A stretch of 64,000 nt of DNA from a virus (IMGVR_UViG_3300030099_006395:1-64000), one strand, 5' to 3'; numbered from the stretch's first letter, positions 24,267 through 33,810 are shown. The notes: a model not told the origin generated them from the letters alone. Program-made: numbers and translations.

Positions 24267-25349
24267 ATGCCAGCACCATTTTGTGATCCAGAATTAAATC
24301 CACCATACGGTAATTGCTGTATATTGGGTTACAATGACCCGTATCATGAGTATGCTGCAGTAGGATTAGGGCCCTTTGGCCAAACAGGAACAATGGCAGT
24401 TTGTAATTATAATCAATATTGTTATGACGATGCAGTAAGTTGTTTTGGTAGTTGTCCTAGCTCTGGACCAGGAGCACAAGCTTGTAATCAAGGTTGTAGA
24501 CATAGGTTGATGCATTGTTGTGATAAAACACCAGGAACTGAATATGAAAATAATTCAAACGCTGGTAGTATATGTGGTGAAGGTGCTATTGGTGATGAAG
24601 AATTGCAGGGTTACTATGAGTGTACATGTGGTAGTACAGCTGTTTTTATGCCTGATGGTGGAGGTCCACCAAAAATGAGACCACCACTAGCTACTTTTGA
24701 GAAACAACCAAATCAACCATTATCTGGTCAACATAATCAATCACATCCACCTGGAGGATATGCACAAAATAGATTAAGAAAAAATATGAATAAAACATCT
24801 AAATGTGGACCAAATGAAATGAGATTACCAAATGGACGTTGTCAAAGAACAAAATCAAAACAAATAGTAGCTTTAGATAATGGTAATGGTGATGTGGTAA
24901 TGGATTATGGATATGATTGTTGTAGTAGTCAATGTACTGATTTTTATGCTAGAGTTAGTTGTGGACAAGAAACAGTAACTTGTATGCTTCCACAAGGATG
25001 TAGTCAACTAAATTATAGTGAAAACTGGTGGAATCAAAATCTAAATGATCTTATTTTTGGTGACTATAGTAACTCTCAATATCAATATGGTGAAACTTTC
25101 GTAACAACATCATATGAGTTTGAACAAGTCAACGGTGGTGGATTATCTTGTTATGGTGGATGTAGTTATTCAGGTGGAGATTTGAGGTCAGCCTGTTTGG
25201 GCACTGGAGCTTCAGGTTATAGTGCATATAATAATCAATCAGTATGTGGTCAAGTAGTACGATGTAATTGTAAATGTTATGCTGATTGTGGAGCTTCAAT
25301 AATAGCTGATGAAGAAACTTCATTTGGAGGCAGTAAAGGTCCTTTTTAA
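24267..25349 (+). CDS. Cysteine-rich modular protein, 360 aa, lacking the Arg tail
   Basis: Cys-rich N-terminal domain (CCILGYNDPY, then many Cys to about residue 125), a Pro-rich linker GGPPKMRPPLATF, a KCGPNEMRLPNGRCQRTK version of the family motif (about 179-196), and a second Cys-rich domain beginning DCCSSQCTDFYARVSC and ending CNCKCYADCG. It ends in GGSKGPF, where its relatives continue into RGGRIRRRRRR. The next gene begins 16 nt later with another copy of the family motif, so a longer ancestor may have been split here. Probably virion-associated; function unknown. Confidence 0.7.
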   Translation: MPAPFCDPELNPPYGNCCILGYNDPYHEYAAVGLGPFGQTGTMAVCNYNQYCYDDAVSCFGSCPSSGPGAQACNQGCRHRLMHCCDKTPGTEYENNSNAGSICGEGAIGDEELQGYYECTCGSTAVFMPDGGGPPKMRPPLATFEKQPNQPLSGQHNQSHPPGGYAQNRLRKNMNKTSKCGPNEMRLPNGRCQRTKSKQIVALDNGNGDVVMDYGYDCCSSQCTDFYARVSCGQETVTCMLPQGCSQLNYSENWWNQNLNDLIFGDYSNSQYQYGETFVTTSYEFEQVNGGGLSCYGGCSYSGGDLRSACLGTGASGYSAYNNQSVCGQVVRCNCKCYADCGASIIADEETSFGGSKGPF

Positions 25350-25365
25350 TATGGAGATATAAATT

Positions 25366-26034
25366 ATGCCAAGAACAAAATGTCAAAGAGGATTTACAAT
25401 GAATACGTTAACAGGTATGTGTGAAGAAAATAGTAGACTTCAGACTCATACCCCACGTCGTACACAAAAAGCTAATGTTAGAAAAAATACACGAAATTTA
25501 AGAAGAGGAAACACAGGCGGCGGAAATTTACCATTTGCTGATTCACCATCATGTGGAGGAGAAGTATGGAGTGGTTGTTACACACCTTATCTTGAAGGAT
25601 GTAACATGCAATATTGGGATAGTTATTGTAATTGTATGAAAGATTATTATGATGCTATTGGTCAATCAACATTTTGGCAAGATGGTACATATCATTGTAG
25701 TCAAAGTGGTAATGACTGGGCACCTTGTTTATCATCAACAGAATGTATGAATCAAGGATGGTATAAAAATTGTACATGTCTACCACTAGATACAATGGGT
25801 GGGGGCAGTGGTGATTTTGTTTCATGTGCTTCTTTTCATTGTACTGGCTGTCATCATCCAAGTTCAGAAGACTATGTAGAAGGATTTGGTTTTCAGTATT
25901 TTTATTATCCACCTTGGTTTATTGATAATTGTATTCCACCTTTTGACTGGGCAGCCGGAGGAGGAATTGAAATAGGACCACCTAAAGGTGAGTTTAGTAG
26001 AGGTGGCCGTATAAGAAGACGTAGGAGAAGATAG
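25366..26034 (+). CDS. Cysteine-rich Arg-tailed protein, 222 aa
   Basis: Begins PRTKCQRGFTMNTLTGMCEE, the family motif at the very N-terminus, then an Arg-rich spacer, a Cys/Trp/Tyr-rich domain with about 17 cysteines, and the tail GPPKGEFSRGGRIRRRRRR. The last 56 coding bases are almost identical to those of the Hint protein gene at 10843, showing a recent shared origin. Has its own SD (GGAG). It is followed by a GTG-started relative with a 3-nt overlap. Confidence 0.7.
   Translation: MPRTKCQRGFTMNTLTGMCEENSRLQTHTPRRTQKANVRKNTRNLRRGNTGGGNLPFADSPSCGGEVWSGCYTPYLEGCNMQYWDSYCNCMKDYYDAIGQSTFWQDGTYHCSQSGNDWAPCLSSTECMNQGWYKNCTCLPLDTMGGGSGDFVSCASFHCTGCHHPSSEDYVEGFGFQYFYYPPWFIDNCIPPFDWAAGGGIEIGPPKGEFSRGGRIRRRRRR
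25978..26033 (+). repeat. 56-nt repeat encoding the Arg-rich tail, copy 2
   Basis: Matches 11953-12008 with a single mismatch. See copy 1. Confidence 0.85.
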
Positions 26035-26687
26035 TGGCTAGGAGAGGTAGAAGAAATAGAAAAAATCCAAGAGTTTCAGTTTTTGCAATTCATCCTGTAC
26101 AAGGTGGTAATATTGGTGGAGATGATCAAGTATTACAAGAACCTGCATGTTGTACTCAACCAGACAGAACTTACTCATGTAGATATAAATGTGTTCCATG
26201 TTATCTTGCATCAAATCCAAATCAACTTGATCACCTACTTCCTGAAGGAAGCTTCTTTGAAGTCATGCCTGACTTTTGGACAGATAATTTAGCTGGTAGT
26301 CAATGTTTTGAAATAGTTTCAGTAGACCAAACATGTCTATCAGGAGGTGGTCCTGTAGCACATGGTATACCTAATTATGATTTTCAATCAGGTACTTATA
26401 ATTATTTAGCGGGTTCATTTGTACAAGAGGCGGAAGCGTGTCTTGGTAGATTAGTAAATATAATAGCGGGAGGTGCACAAACCTATGAAGGACATGGTGT
26501 ATGTCAATCCACTATGCCTGTAGGTGATTTTCAGTCAACTGTAAGTGGTCCTTGTATGTGTACATCTTATGCAAACTATCAATGTCCAGGACAGACAAAT
26601 CCAAATCCAGAAGAAAGTGAAGGAGATGGTCAACCAAAATTTGATTTTAGACGAGGTGGTAGAATAAACAGAAATAGGAGAAGATAA
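26034..26687 (+). CDS. Cysteine-rich Arg-tailed protein, 217 aa
   Basis: GTG start inside the preceding stop (TAGTG). Begins with a basic arm (ARRGRRNRKN), lacks the CPxGYxM motif, then has EPACCTQPDRTYSCRYKCVPC, the same domain start as in the protein at 13562, a Cys domain ending CMCTSYANYQCPGQ, and the tail FDFRRGGRINRNRRR. It may derive from the C-terminal unit of a longer modular protein. Located directly before gp53. Confidence 0.7.
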   Translation: MARRGRRNRKNPRVSVFAIHPVQGGNIGGDDQVLQEPACCTQPDRTYSCRYKCVPCYLASNPNQLDHLLPEGSFFEVMPDFWTDNLAGSQCFEIVSVDQTCLSGGGPVAHGIPNYDFQSGTYNYLAGSFVQEAEACLGRLVNIIAGGAQTYEGHGVCQSTMPVGDFQSTVSGPCMCTSYANYQCPGQTNPNPEESEGDGQPKFDFRRGGRINRNRRR

Positions 26688-26980
26688 TGTCAAGATATGA
26701 TTCAACTAAAATAAAAAAAACAGAAGAAGAAAAATTTGGAAAAAGAATGAAATCTTTATCCTATACTACTACTATTTATAATGACACTCCTGAAAAAGAT
26801 GATGATATTTATGTCACAACACAAGTAGGAGATAGATTAGACAATTTAGCTCTAACTTTCTATGGTTCACCTGAATTTTGGTGGTTTATAGCTAATGTTA
26901 ATAATTTAACAACAATGAATGTTGAAGCTGGATTAACCTTGAGGATACCATCTTCTTTGTCAGACGCTAAAGGTAAATAA
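26687..26980 (+). CDS. 53: Baseplate wedge protein gp53-like (LysM-type)
   Basis: 97 aa. VGDRLDNLALTFYGSPEFWWFIANVN is the LysM-like core found in T4 gp53, here with the usual LRIPS ending. T4 gp53 is longer (196 aa), so this is a minimal form. gp53 links wedges around the hub. It starts in overlap with the stop of the last cysteine-rich gene and ends 3 nt before the large baseplate gene. Confidence 0.85.
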   Translation: MSRYDSTKIKKTEEEKFGKRMKSLSYTTTIYNDTPEKDDDIYVTTQVGDRLDNLALTFYGSPEFWWFIANVNNLTTMNVEAGLTLRIPSSLSDAKGK

Positions 26981-26983
26981 GTT

Positions 26984-29900
26984 ATGTCAATTTTTAAAAA
27001 AATAGATGACAAATTATTTGATTCGTCAGCTGGTTATGATTTACCAGAAGAAAACTTATCTGAAAACATTCAAAAAAATGTAAGAAAGAAAGGTTCAGCT
27101 TCCGTATCTGTGTTTGGTGCTGATATGGATATAGCAACCAAAATGAAATTGGAAGCTAGACAAAAATTAAATCTTGGAAACAGACTTCCAAATGAATCAT
27201 TACAAAGTAAATATTCGAAAGACGGATTGAGATTAGATGACCCATCGTTAGGTGTAAATTTACAATTTAATGGGCAATCTGATTTTTCTTCGAGAACACC
27301 TATTGCTAGAATGTGGACTGCTGTACAATTAGAAACTTACACAGACACTGGAAATGACTGGTCTAAATTTGATGATGAAAATCACACTAGAGATTTAGAA
27401 AAATATGTTTATAATGTGAGAGGTAATAAAGTTTTTGAAAAAGAAAGAAACAAACATGATAGAATAATTTACGTGGTTGGTAATCATACCATGAATGAAT
27501 TTCAAGGTAAACCCAACGAACCAAGAACAGGAGATACATTAAGTACAAGTTTAGGTAAAAAAATATTACCACAAATGAGTGAAACAAATCAAAACGAATT
27601 TTTTATGCCACCGGCTGGTATAACTGCAGTTTCAATGGAAACAGAAGGAGCTTTAGGTTTAATAAAAAAAACATCAGTATCATTTAATGTTAACAATTTT
27701 CATGATTTTGAAAATATTTTTCAAAGATATTTTTTAAGACCAGGAGCTCAAGTTTTTGTTGACTTTGGTTGGAGTAGTATTCCTTTATATGATCCAAAAG
27801 TTTTATGTTATGACGATTATAAAGATGGTAGAGAGTTAGATGAATTATTATATGGAACTGATGGTATAGTCACTACTGCACATGGTGATTTAGAAGTTAT
27901 GCAAGGATTTGTCACGGAATTTAATTCAAAACTGACTCCAGAAGGAACATATGAATGTTCTTTAGAGTTGGTATCTAGAAACAATTCATTAATGGAATCT
28001 TCTTTTATGGGTGGTGACCAAGGACAGAAAAAAAGAATGTTAGCCACTATAGATTCTGTCATTTTAAATTTTGCAGCTAAACATTTTGGTGCAGACTTAT
28101 TAGGACAAAACAAAATGTATGATAGCACTAATTTAGATGTACAGAATGAGTTAATGTATACTTTTGGGGCAGAACAATTACAATCTACGAGTAAAGGAAC
28201 TGATGTACCTACGGGACCTGAAGTTTTGTTGACAGGTGTATATTGGCAAACACAATATACAACGGAAGAAGATGATCCTGATACGGATGAAGATGAATCA
28301 AAATCTGGTAGCAGACAAGAAGTTCCATCAAGTGATGAAAATATTTATATAATGTGGGGATTGTTTGAAGATTTAATTTTAAATGAACAATTTGGTTTTG
28401 GTAGAGACAAAAAAGATGTTCTTTTCGGTAATGATGTTTCAATAAGATTTGACTCATCAAATTCATTTGTATCATATGAACCTTTATTAGAAAAATCAAC
28501 ACAGATGTCAAAAGCTGGTGCATTTGATTTTAGATATCCAGAGACTTGGGATGAAACATATAACACTTATAGAAATAAAGTAAATGTTGACAGATTAAAC
28601 ACCAATGGAAAATATAAAAAAAGACCTGATGAAAATACAGGTCATAAAAATTGGACAAGTTTAGATAAAAGTTTAAGAAGAGTTCCATTAAGAGAAATTT
28701 TTGTAAACTTGTCTGTGATAAAAGAGTCAATTGAGAAAAAAACCGATGTAAAAAGTATAATGAAAGAAGTTTTAAATAGATTAAAAGATGCTTCTTCTGA
28801 TATATGGGATTTACAAGTAGGTGGTGGTAGAAAAGATGGTTCGGTAGTATCTGCAATTGATAGAAATTTTGTTCAAGCCGAAAGAGATGATTTGGGTGGA
28901 ACAAGTTATTTAGATAGATTGTTTACATTTAAGCCTCATTCTCCTGATTCAATTTGTAAAGATATGAATGTGGAATTTGCTATGCCAAGTAATGATATGG
29001 GCAACATGATTGCTATTCAATCAGGTGCTGGTGGTAATTCTGTATTCGCGGTTAATAAATCAATTGATAGAAATTTGGCTATGAGTATTTTTAAAGAATT
29101 TGGTGGTGATGTAAATGCTCAATACTTACCATCGATGGGAACTTTTCCAATGGAAAAGTTTACAAAAAAAATATCAGAAGGTTATGTAATTGATACATTA
29201 TATAATGATGATGATATGATATTTGCTGGTGATTCTGAAACTTCTGAAGCTATACTTTCAAATTTTGGTAATGTTTCACCATCTTCGTTTGAAAGAAAAA
29301 CAAAGGCAAGATTGGGTAAAGAAAAATGGAATGAGATAAATAGTGTTTCTTTGACGGAAGAAGAGATGGAACGAGAGGGAATGGATGAAGAAGAAATAAC
29401 TGCAGCTAAAGCTAAAAAAGCAGAATTAGAACCAAAAGAAAGTGATTTCTTGAATGATACAGATCAGTTAGCATCTGGTTTAGAAGACTATTATAAACTT
29501 TTAGCTAAGTCAAGTTATTTTTTCTTAAACACATCCTCTCTTTTACCAATATCAATATCATTAACAATAGATGGTATATCTACTCTGAATGTAGGTAATC
29601 TATTTAAAGTGGATTATTTACCAAAAATGTATAGAGAGTCTGTTTATTTTCAAATTACTTCTTTAAAACAAGATTTGAGTAGTGAAGGATGGAAAACAGA
29701 AATTGAAGCTATAATGAGAATAGCTCCTGTAGCAAAACAAAAGGCAGGTATTTATGCAGAGAGCACCAATATATATTTATCTAGAAAAGCATTAACAGAT
29801 GGTGTTGATATAAATGTGGCTAACAAAAATGCATTTAAATCTATAGTAAAAGATTCTACTACATTATTTCCATTTATTTCAAAATTACAAGTCATGGGAA

Positions 29901-30580
29901 CAGGAGAAGATTTTGATTTATCATTGACAAATTACTTAATGTCTTTTGAAGCGTCTGCTAACTATGTAATATTTAGAGGTGATTTTAAAACTGCCATTAA
30001 TACTACAGCTGATAGTGATATAAAATGGGGTTCAAAAAAAGGATACCTCCATTGGGGATTTCCATGGGGTAAAGACGCTACATGGAGATCTAAAAAATGG
30101 GCTCACAGTGTAGATTTTTATTGTGGTAGATATAGAGACTTTTTTATATCAGGATTACAAGACGCTAAAACTTCTAAATTAGAAAGAGCTAATGAGGGAA
30201 AAGGAACTTGGGATTTTTATTACAATTATTGGTCTTGTAATATAAAAAAAGGTGAAAAATATATAATTCAAATTTCAAAACAAAATAATGCAGTTATTTA
30301 TCCATATCCATATACAAGTGGTGTTTTGAATCAAAAAGATTTACAAATGTTAACTTATCATATCGATGGTATATTTCATATGTATGGTGGTTATTATTAT
30401 AAACATCGAAACTATAGACCAACACCTAGTGTATGGACTAAAATGAAAAAAGCACAAAATTATATGGATCAAAAAACAACAGGTTGGTATGAACGAGGTA
30501 GAAAGCCAAGTTGGATAAATAAAACAAGTTATTGGTTGAGATCTTACGCTGATACAAGATATAGATTCGAATCCGATTAA
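26984..30580 (+). CDS. Large baseplate hub-type structural protein, 1198 aa
   Basis: The region around residues 205-260 (ITAVSMETEGALGLIKKTSV and RYFLRPGAQVFVDFGWS) and around 860-920 (PISISLTIDGISTLNVGNLFKV, ITSLKQDLSSEGWKTEIEAIMRI) resembles hub proteins of the gp27/late-control-D type, with a long acidic and helical insertion between. The C-terminal about 230 residues are Trp/Tyr/Lys-rich and look like a separate domain, perhaps one that binds cell-wall or receptor sugars. Follows gp53 directly. The exact T4 equivalent is unclear. Confidence 0.55.
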   Translation: MSIFKKIDDKLFDSSAGYDLPEENLSENIQKNVRKKGSASVSVFGADMDIATKMKLEARQKLNLGNRLPNESLQSKYSKDGLRLDDPSLGVNLQFNGQSDFSSRTPIARMWTAVQLETYTDTGNDWSKFDDENHTRDLEKYVYNVRGNKVFEKERNKHDRIIYVVGNHTMNEFQGKPNEPRTGDTLSTSLGKKILPQMSETNQNEFFMPPAGITAVSMETEGALGLIKKTSVSFNVNNFHDFENIFQRYFLRPGAQVFVDFGWSSIPLYDPKVLCYDDYKDGRELDELLYGTDGIVTTAHGDLEVMQGFVTEFNSKLTPEGTYECSLELVSRNNSLMESSFMGGDQGQKKRMLATIDSVILNFAAKHFGADLLGQNKMYDSTNLDVQNELMYTFGAEQLQSTSKGTDVPTGPEVLLTGVYWQTQYTTEEDDPDTDEDESKSGSRQEVPSSDENIYIMWGLFEDLILNEQFGFGRDKKDVLFGNDVSIRFDSSNSFVSYEPLLEKSTQMSKAGAFDFRYPETWDETYNTYRNKVNVDRLNTNGKYKKRPDENTGHKNWTSLDKSLRRVPLREIFVNLSVIKESIEKKTDVKSIMKEVLNRLKDASSDIWDLQVGGGRKDGSVVSAIDRNFVQAERDDLGGTSYLDRLFTFKPHSPDSICKDMNVEFAMPSNDMGNMIAIQSGAGGNSVFAVNKSIDRNLAMSIFKEFGGDVNAQYLPSMGTFPMEKFTKKISEGYVIDTLYNDDDMIFAGDSETSEAILSNFGNVSPSSFERKTKARLGKEKWNEINSVSLTEEEMEREGMDEEEITAAKAKKAELEPKESDFLNDTDQLASGLEDYYKLLAKSSYFFLNTSSLLPISISLTIDGISTLNVGNLFKVDYLPKMYRESVYFQITSLKQDLSSEGWKTEIEAIMRIAPVAKQKAGIYAESTNIYLSRKALTDGVDINVANKNAFKSIVKDSTTLFPFISKLQVMGTGEDFDLSLTNYLMSFEASANYVIFRGDFKTAINTTADSDIKWGSKKGYLHWGFPWGKDATWRSKKWAHSVDFYCGRYRDFFISGLQDAKTSKLERANEGKGTWDFYYNYWSCNIKKGEKYIIQISKQNNAVIYPYPYTSGVLNQKDLQMLTYHIDGIFHMYGGYYYKHRNYRPTPSVWTKMKKAQNYMDQKTTGWYERGRKPSWINKTSYWLRSYADTRYRFESD

Positions 30581-30616
30581 AAAAAGCTTGTTTTTTATAA
30601 AAATATGTTATATATT
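30579..30616 (+). promoter_or_regulatory. Promoter of family A polymerase gene (TTGTTT-N17-TATATT)
   Basis: AAAAAAAGCTTGTTT (30579-30593) is identical to 46301-46315 before gp43. TTGTTT (30588-30593) and TATATT (30611-30616) are 17 nt apart. The expected transcription start falls at the ATG (30625), giving a leaderless mRNA. Confidence 0.6.
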
Positions 30617-30624
30617 GTTATACG

Positions 30625-31869
30625 ATGTATTGTGTTATACCTATATTTAAAGAACCTTTCTTACATCCATTACACGAAAACAATGGATTATCAGCCCTAT
30701 GGGTTAAACCTAAAGATGATAAATCATTCTTCATAATACAAAAACATCCTGATTCGGATAAAGTATTGGAAGATTTTAAATGGTTAAATGAACATACAAT
30801 TCTTACACCTGATAAAAAAATATTAAATCATTTCTATGAATTTGATAATGTTACTGATATTAATTACTTGTATTGGGATGATACAGGTAAACCATTTGAG
30901 AAACATATAACTAATAATGCAATAGATTTCTTATCAAACAAGTACTACAATGTAAAAAAACTTAACGAAATCATACCATTATCGAAACATAATGAGTATT
31001 GTAACGACATTGTAAAATCAATGAATAACTTAATCTTTGATTCAAATGATGAATATATGAATGATGTTGTGAGGGCATTTACATCTATTGAACAAAATGG
31101 TATCAAAGTATCAGATGATATATGTGACATATTTGATATGAGAGTAAAAAAACACATATCTAATGGTAAATTATATTCACAATATAATCTATGGACAACA
31201 ACAGGTCGTCCAAGTAATTCATTTGGAAGTGTGAACTTCGCAGCTCTACCACCAGAAAAAAGAAAAGGATTTGTGGCTGAAAATGATTATTTAGTTGAAT
31301 TTGACTTTGATGCATATCACTTGAGATTGATTGCTGACTTGGTTGGTTATCATACATTTGGTGAAGAATCAGTTCACGAACATCTTTCAAAATGGTATGA
31401 ATGTTCTTATGAAGAATCAAAACAAAGAACTTTTAAATTATTATATGGTGGAATTGATAAAGAAACACGAGAAAAAGTACCATTTTTTGATTTAACACAT
31501 AAATATATTAATTCAAAATGGAATGAAATAAACACACATAATTTAGTTTTTACAGATATTTATAGACGGAAACTATTATTTAATAATTATGACGATTTAA
31601 ACAGAAATAAAGTCTTTAACTATTTGATACAAGCTTTAGAGACAGAATCAAATATTAAAAAGATTTTATCAATTCAAGACTATTTATTAGAGAAGAAGAC
31701 AAAATTGGTTTTATATGGATATGATAGTTTTCTATTCGACTTTTCTAACGAAGATGGAGTGGAAACTTTGAAAGACATAAAATCAATTTTAGAAGAAAAT
31801 AAACATTACACCAAAGCTAAAATGGGTTTAAACTATGGTGAAATGAAAGACATAACAAAGAGGTTATAA
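30625..31869 (+). CDS. Family A DNA polymerase-like protein, compact
   Basis: 414 aa. Polymerase A motifs in order: TTTGRPSNSFGSVNF (191-205, as in TGRLSS...NLQN), motif A EFDFDAYHLRLIADL with Asp227 aligned to the first catalytic Asp, motif B K266-x3-F270-x3-Y274-G, and motif C LYGYDSFLF with Asp367 retained but the usual H-D-E changed to Y-D-S. The steric-gate Glu of motif A is His. There is no exonuclease domain and the palm/fingers are reduced. It lies among tail and unknown genes, separate from gp43. It may be a repair, priming or specialised polymerase; activity is plausible because both catalytic Asp are kept. Confidence 0.75.
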   Translation: MYCVIPIFKEPFLHPLHENNGLSALWVKPKDDKSFFIIQKHPDSDKVLEDFKWLNEHTILTPDKKILNHFYEFDNVTDINYLYWDDTGKPFEKHITNNAIDFLSNKYYNVKKLNEIIPLSKHNEYCNDIVKSMNNLIFDSNDEYMNDVVRAFTSIEQNGIKVSDDICDIFDMRVKKHISNGKLYSQYNLWTTTGRPSNSFGSVNFAALPPEKRKGFVAENDYLVEFDFDAYHLRLIADLVGYHTFGEESVHEHLSKWYECSYEESKQRTFKLLYGGIDKETREKVPFFDLTHKYINSKWNEINTHNLVFTDIYRRKLLFNNYDDLNRNKVFNYLIQALETESNIKKILSIQDYLLEKKTKLVLYGYDSFLFDFSNEDGVETLKDIKSILEENKHYTKAKMGLNYGEMKDITKRL

Positions 31870-33390
31870 ATGAAACATATTTCAGAGATTATAGAAGATA
31901 TATTAGTAGAATGGGCTTATCGTGTACACGATGGAATGCCTAACCCACAAAACGCACTACATATTCAAGAACTTCGTGAATCAATGGAAGAATTAAAATT
32001 ACCGAATAATGTTATATATCAAGTTATTAAAAATTTACTTAATGAAAAGAAAGTAAAACCACATAAAGATACAGAATTATTAAAAAAATTAGGAGCTAAA
32101 AAATTACCAGTTGATATAATAAATAATATTGGTAATGGTAAATACAAAGACTCTTTATTATCAGCTGGTTCAGGAAGCACATATAATACCAAAAAGAAAA
32201 AATATTCTTTTAATGATTTAAAAAGGGAACTAAATAAAAATGATAAATTATTTATAACAACTTCTGGAACAATATTAAAAGTTAGATCTCAATATGGAGA
32301 AAGAATTTGTCAATTAAGTATATCTAAAGCAAAAAATCCAAAAGATACTTATATGGGTCAAATTAGTGTTTTATATAAATTATCTAAATTAAATAAAGTT
32401 GATATAGTAAATAAAGTTGCTCCTGGTATCGGATATGAAAAAATGCAAATTAAAAATTTAGATAATCATGTTAGTGAGATGTTAGGTATATCTGGACACA
32501 AACCACTACCTTTATTCATAGGTGGAAAAGATACAGGTGTAGATATAGATGGTGGTGCTAAAGTATCTGGTAGTCCAAAAGCTGATTTGGCTTTTGGTAT
32601 AAAAGGAAAACCAAACTTTTTTGTCTCATATAAGCATGGAGAATATATAGATTCAAGTGGTAAAGAACTACCGGCTTCATATCAACAATATGGTTCATTA
32701 AAAACATTTTATACAAAAGAGTTTAATTCGGCGTTTGAAGATGATATAATAGGAAAAACAACAGATAACTTTCTAAACGATGTAGCTTCTGAAATAAAAA
32801 AAGACGCTAGTTTTTTTCCAAATGTAACTGAATTAAAAGAAGTTGATGGGAAAATAACAGTAGTACAAGGTAAAAAAGAAACACCAACAGATTGGAAAGT
32901 TGGGTCTGAATTGTGGAAAAGTAATTTTAAGAGGTTTAATAAAATAGTCGGTTCTGGTAAAAATTTATATGTGTTAGATAAATCAGGATGGGCAGTTAGG
33001 AGATCTTTGTTAAAAGTTCCTGGAGGTAAAGATATATCATTATTATCTATTTTTGGTAAAGATTATTCTAGTGGAAAAGGTGGTATAAATAATTGCAATA
33101 TTTTGATGCAAGATTCTGCAGCTTTCACAGTGTCACTAATGACCGATGAAGATGGTAATGGTAAAGGGATTAATTTAGAAGTAAGTAATAAAGGACACAT
33201 AATGTGGAATCCTAAAATGTATGGTGGTAGTGAAAAGTTTCCAAAATTTGCAGAACCATATGAACCACATCTTGTAGCTAGATATACAGGTAATATGAAT
33301 ATAGGTTGGAACTCTGGAAAAGATTATATAATAGGTGCTAGATTATTAGTTATGCCAAAAAGTCAAGTTAGTGGGAAGAAGGATATCTAA
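31870..33390 (+). CDS. Conserved phage protein of unknown function, 506 aa
   Basis: Begins with an N-terminal module HISEIIEDILVEWAYRV then DGMPNPQNALH, a pattern I associate with proteins of marine T4-like phages of unknown function. Around residues 235-260, KADLAFGIKGKP then FFVSYKHG gives a D...(S)xK arrangement reminiscent of PD-(D/E)XK nucleases, but this is weak. The rest is Lys/Gly-rich. It directly follows the polymerase A-like gene without a gap, so the two are co-expressed and may work together. Confidence 0.6.
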   Translation: MKHISEIIEDILVEWAYRVHDGMPNPQNALHIQELRESMEELKLPNNVIYQVIKNLLNEKKVKPHKDTELLKKLGAKKLPVDIINNIGNGKYKDSLLSAGSGSTYNTKKKKYSFNDLKRELNKNDKLFITTSGTILKVRSQYGERICQLSISKAKNPKDTYMGQISVLYKLSKLNKVDIVNKVAPGIGYEKMQIKNLDNHVSEMLGISGHKPLPLFIGGKDTGVDIDGGAKVSGSPKADLAFGIKGKPNFFVSYKHGEYIDSSGKELPASYQQYGSLKTFYTKEFNSAFEDDIIGKTTDNFLNDVASEIKKDASFFPNVTELKEVDGKITVVQGKKETPTDWKVGSELWKSNFKRFNKIVGSGKNLYVLDKSGWAVRRSLLKVPGGKDISLLSIFGKDYSSGKGGINNCNILMQDSAAFTVSLMTDEDGNGKGINLEVSNKGHIMWNPKMYGGSEKFPKFAEPYEPHLVARYTGNMNIGWNSGKDYIIGARLLVMPKSQVSGKKDI

Positions 33391-33789
33391 ATGAAATCAC
33401 AACTATTATGTACATTTACAACAAAAGAAAATCTTGATAATACTGTTAAAATAATAATTGATGCATACAGTATTATTTTTAATAAAATATATATTTTACA
33501 AAATGAAAACAATGTAAATGAATTAATTTGTACTTATAATGTGGATACACAAAATGGTGTGGATTACAATAAAGTAAAAGGAACGATTTCACTACATAGA
33601 AAAAAACACTCTAATACATTATATACGATAAACGCTTTAAACGAAGTAATAGCAGAATTAAATAATGGAATAGTAGATAGTAAATTTTTAGTTCCTTGGG
33701 AAAATTTTAAAAATACATTATTAGTTACAAATTCAGATGGTTTAAACAGAATAGATACAAGAATTTTTAAAATAATAAAAATAGATTAG
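33391..33789 (+). CDS. Hypothetical protein, 132 aa
   Basis: An alpha/beta protein with no recognised family (KSQLLCTFTTKENLDNTVK at the N-terminus, KIYILQNENNVNELICTYN in the middle). It starts at the base after the stop of the 506-aa gene, so it belongs to the transcript of the polymerase A-like gene. No membrane segments or metal sites are visible. Confidence 0.6.
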   Translation: MKSQLLCTFTTKENLDNTVKIIIDAYSIIFNKIYILQNENNVNELICTYNVDTQNGVDYNKVKGTISLHRKKHSNTLYTINALNEVIAELNNGIVDSKFLVPWENFKNTLLVTNSDGLNRIDTRIFKIIKID

Positions 33790-33810
33790 TTGTTTTTATA
33801 ATTTCATATA

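Noticed and set aside
30580-30600. AAAAAA...TTTTTT hairpin after the baseplate gene as terminator
   Set aside because: It is A-U only with a G-C mismatch in the middle, and the same sequence forms the -35 region shared with the gp43 promoter.
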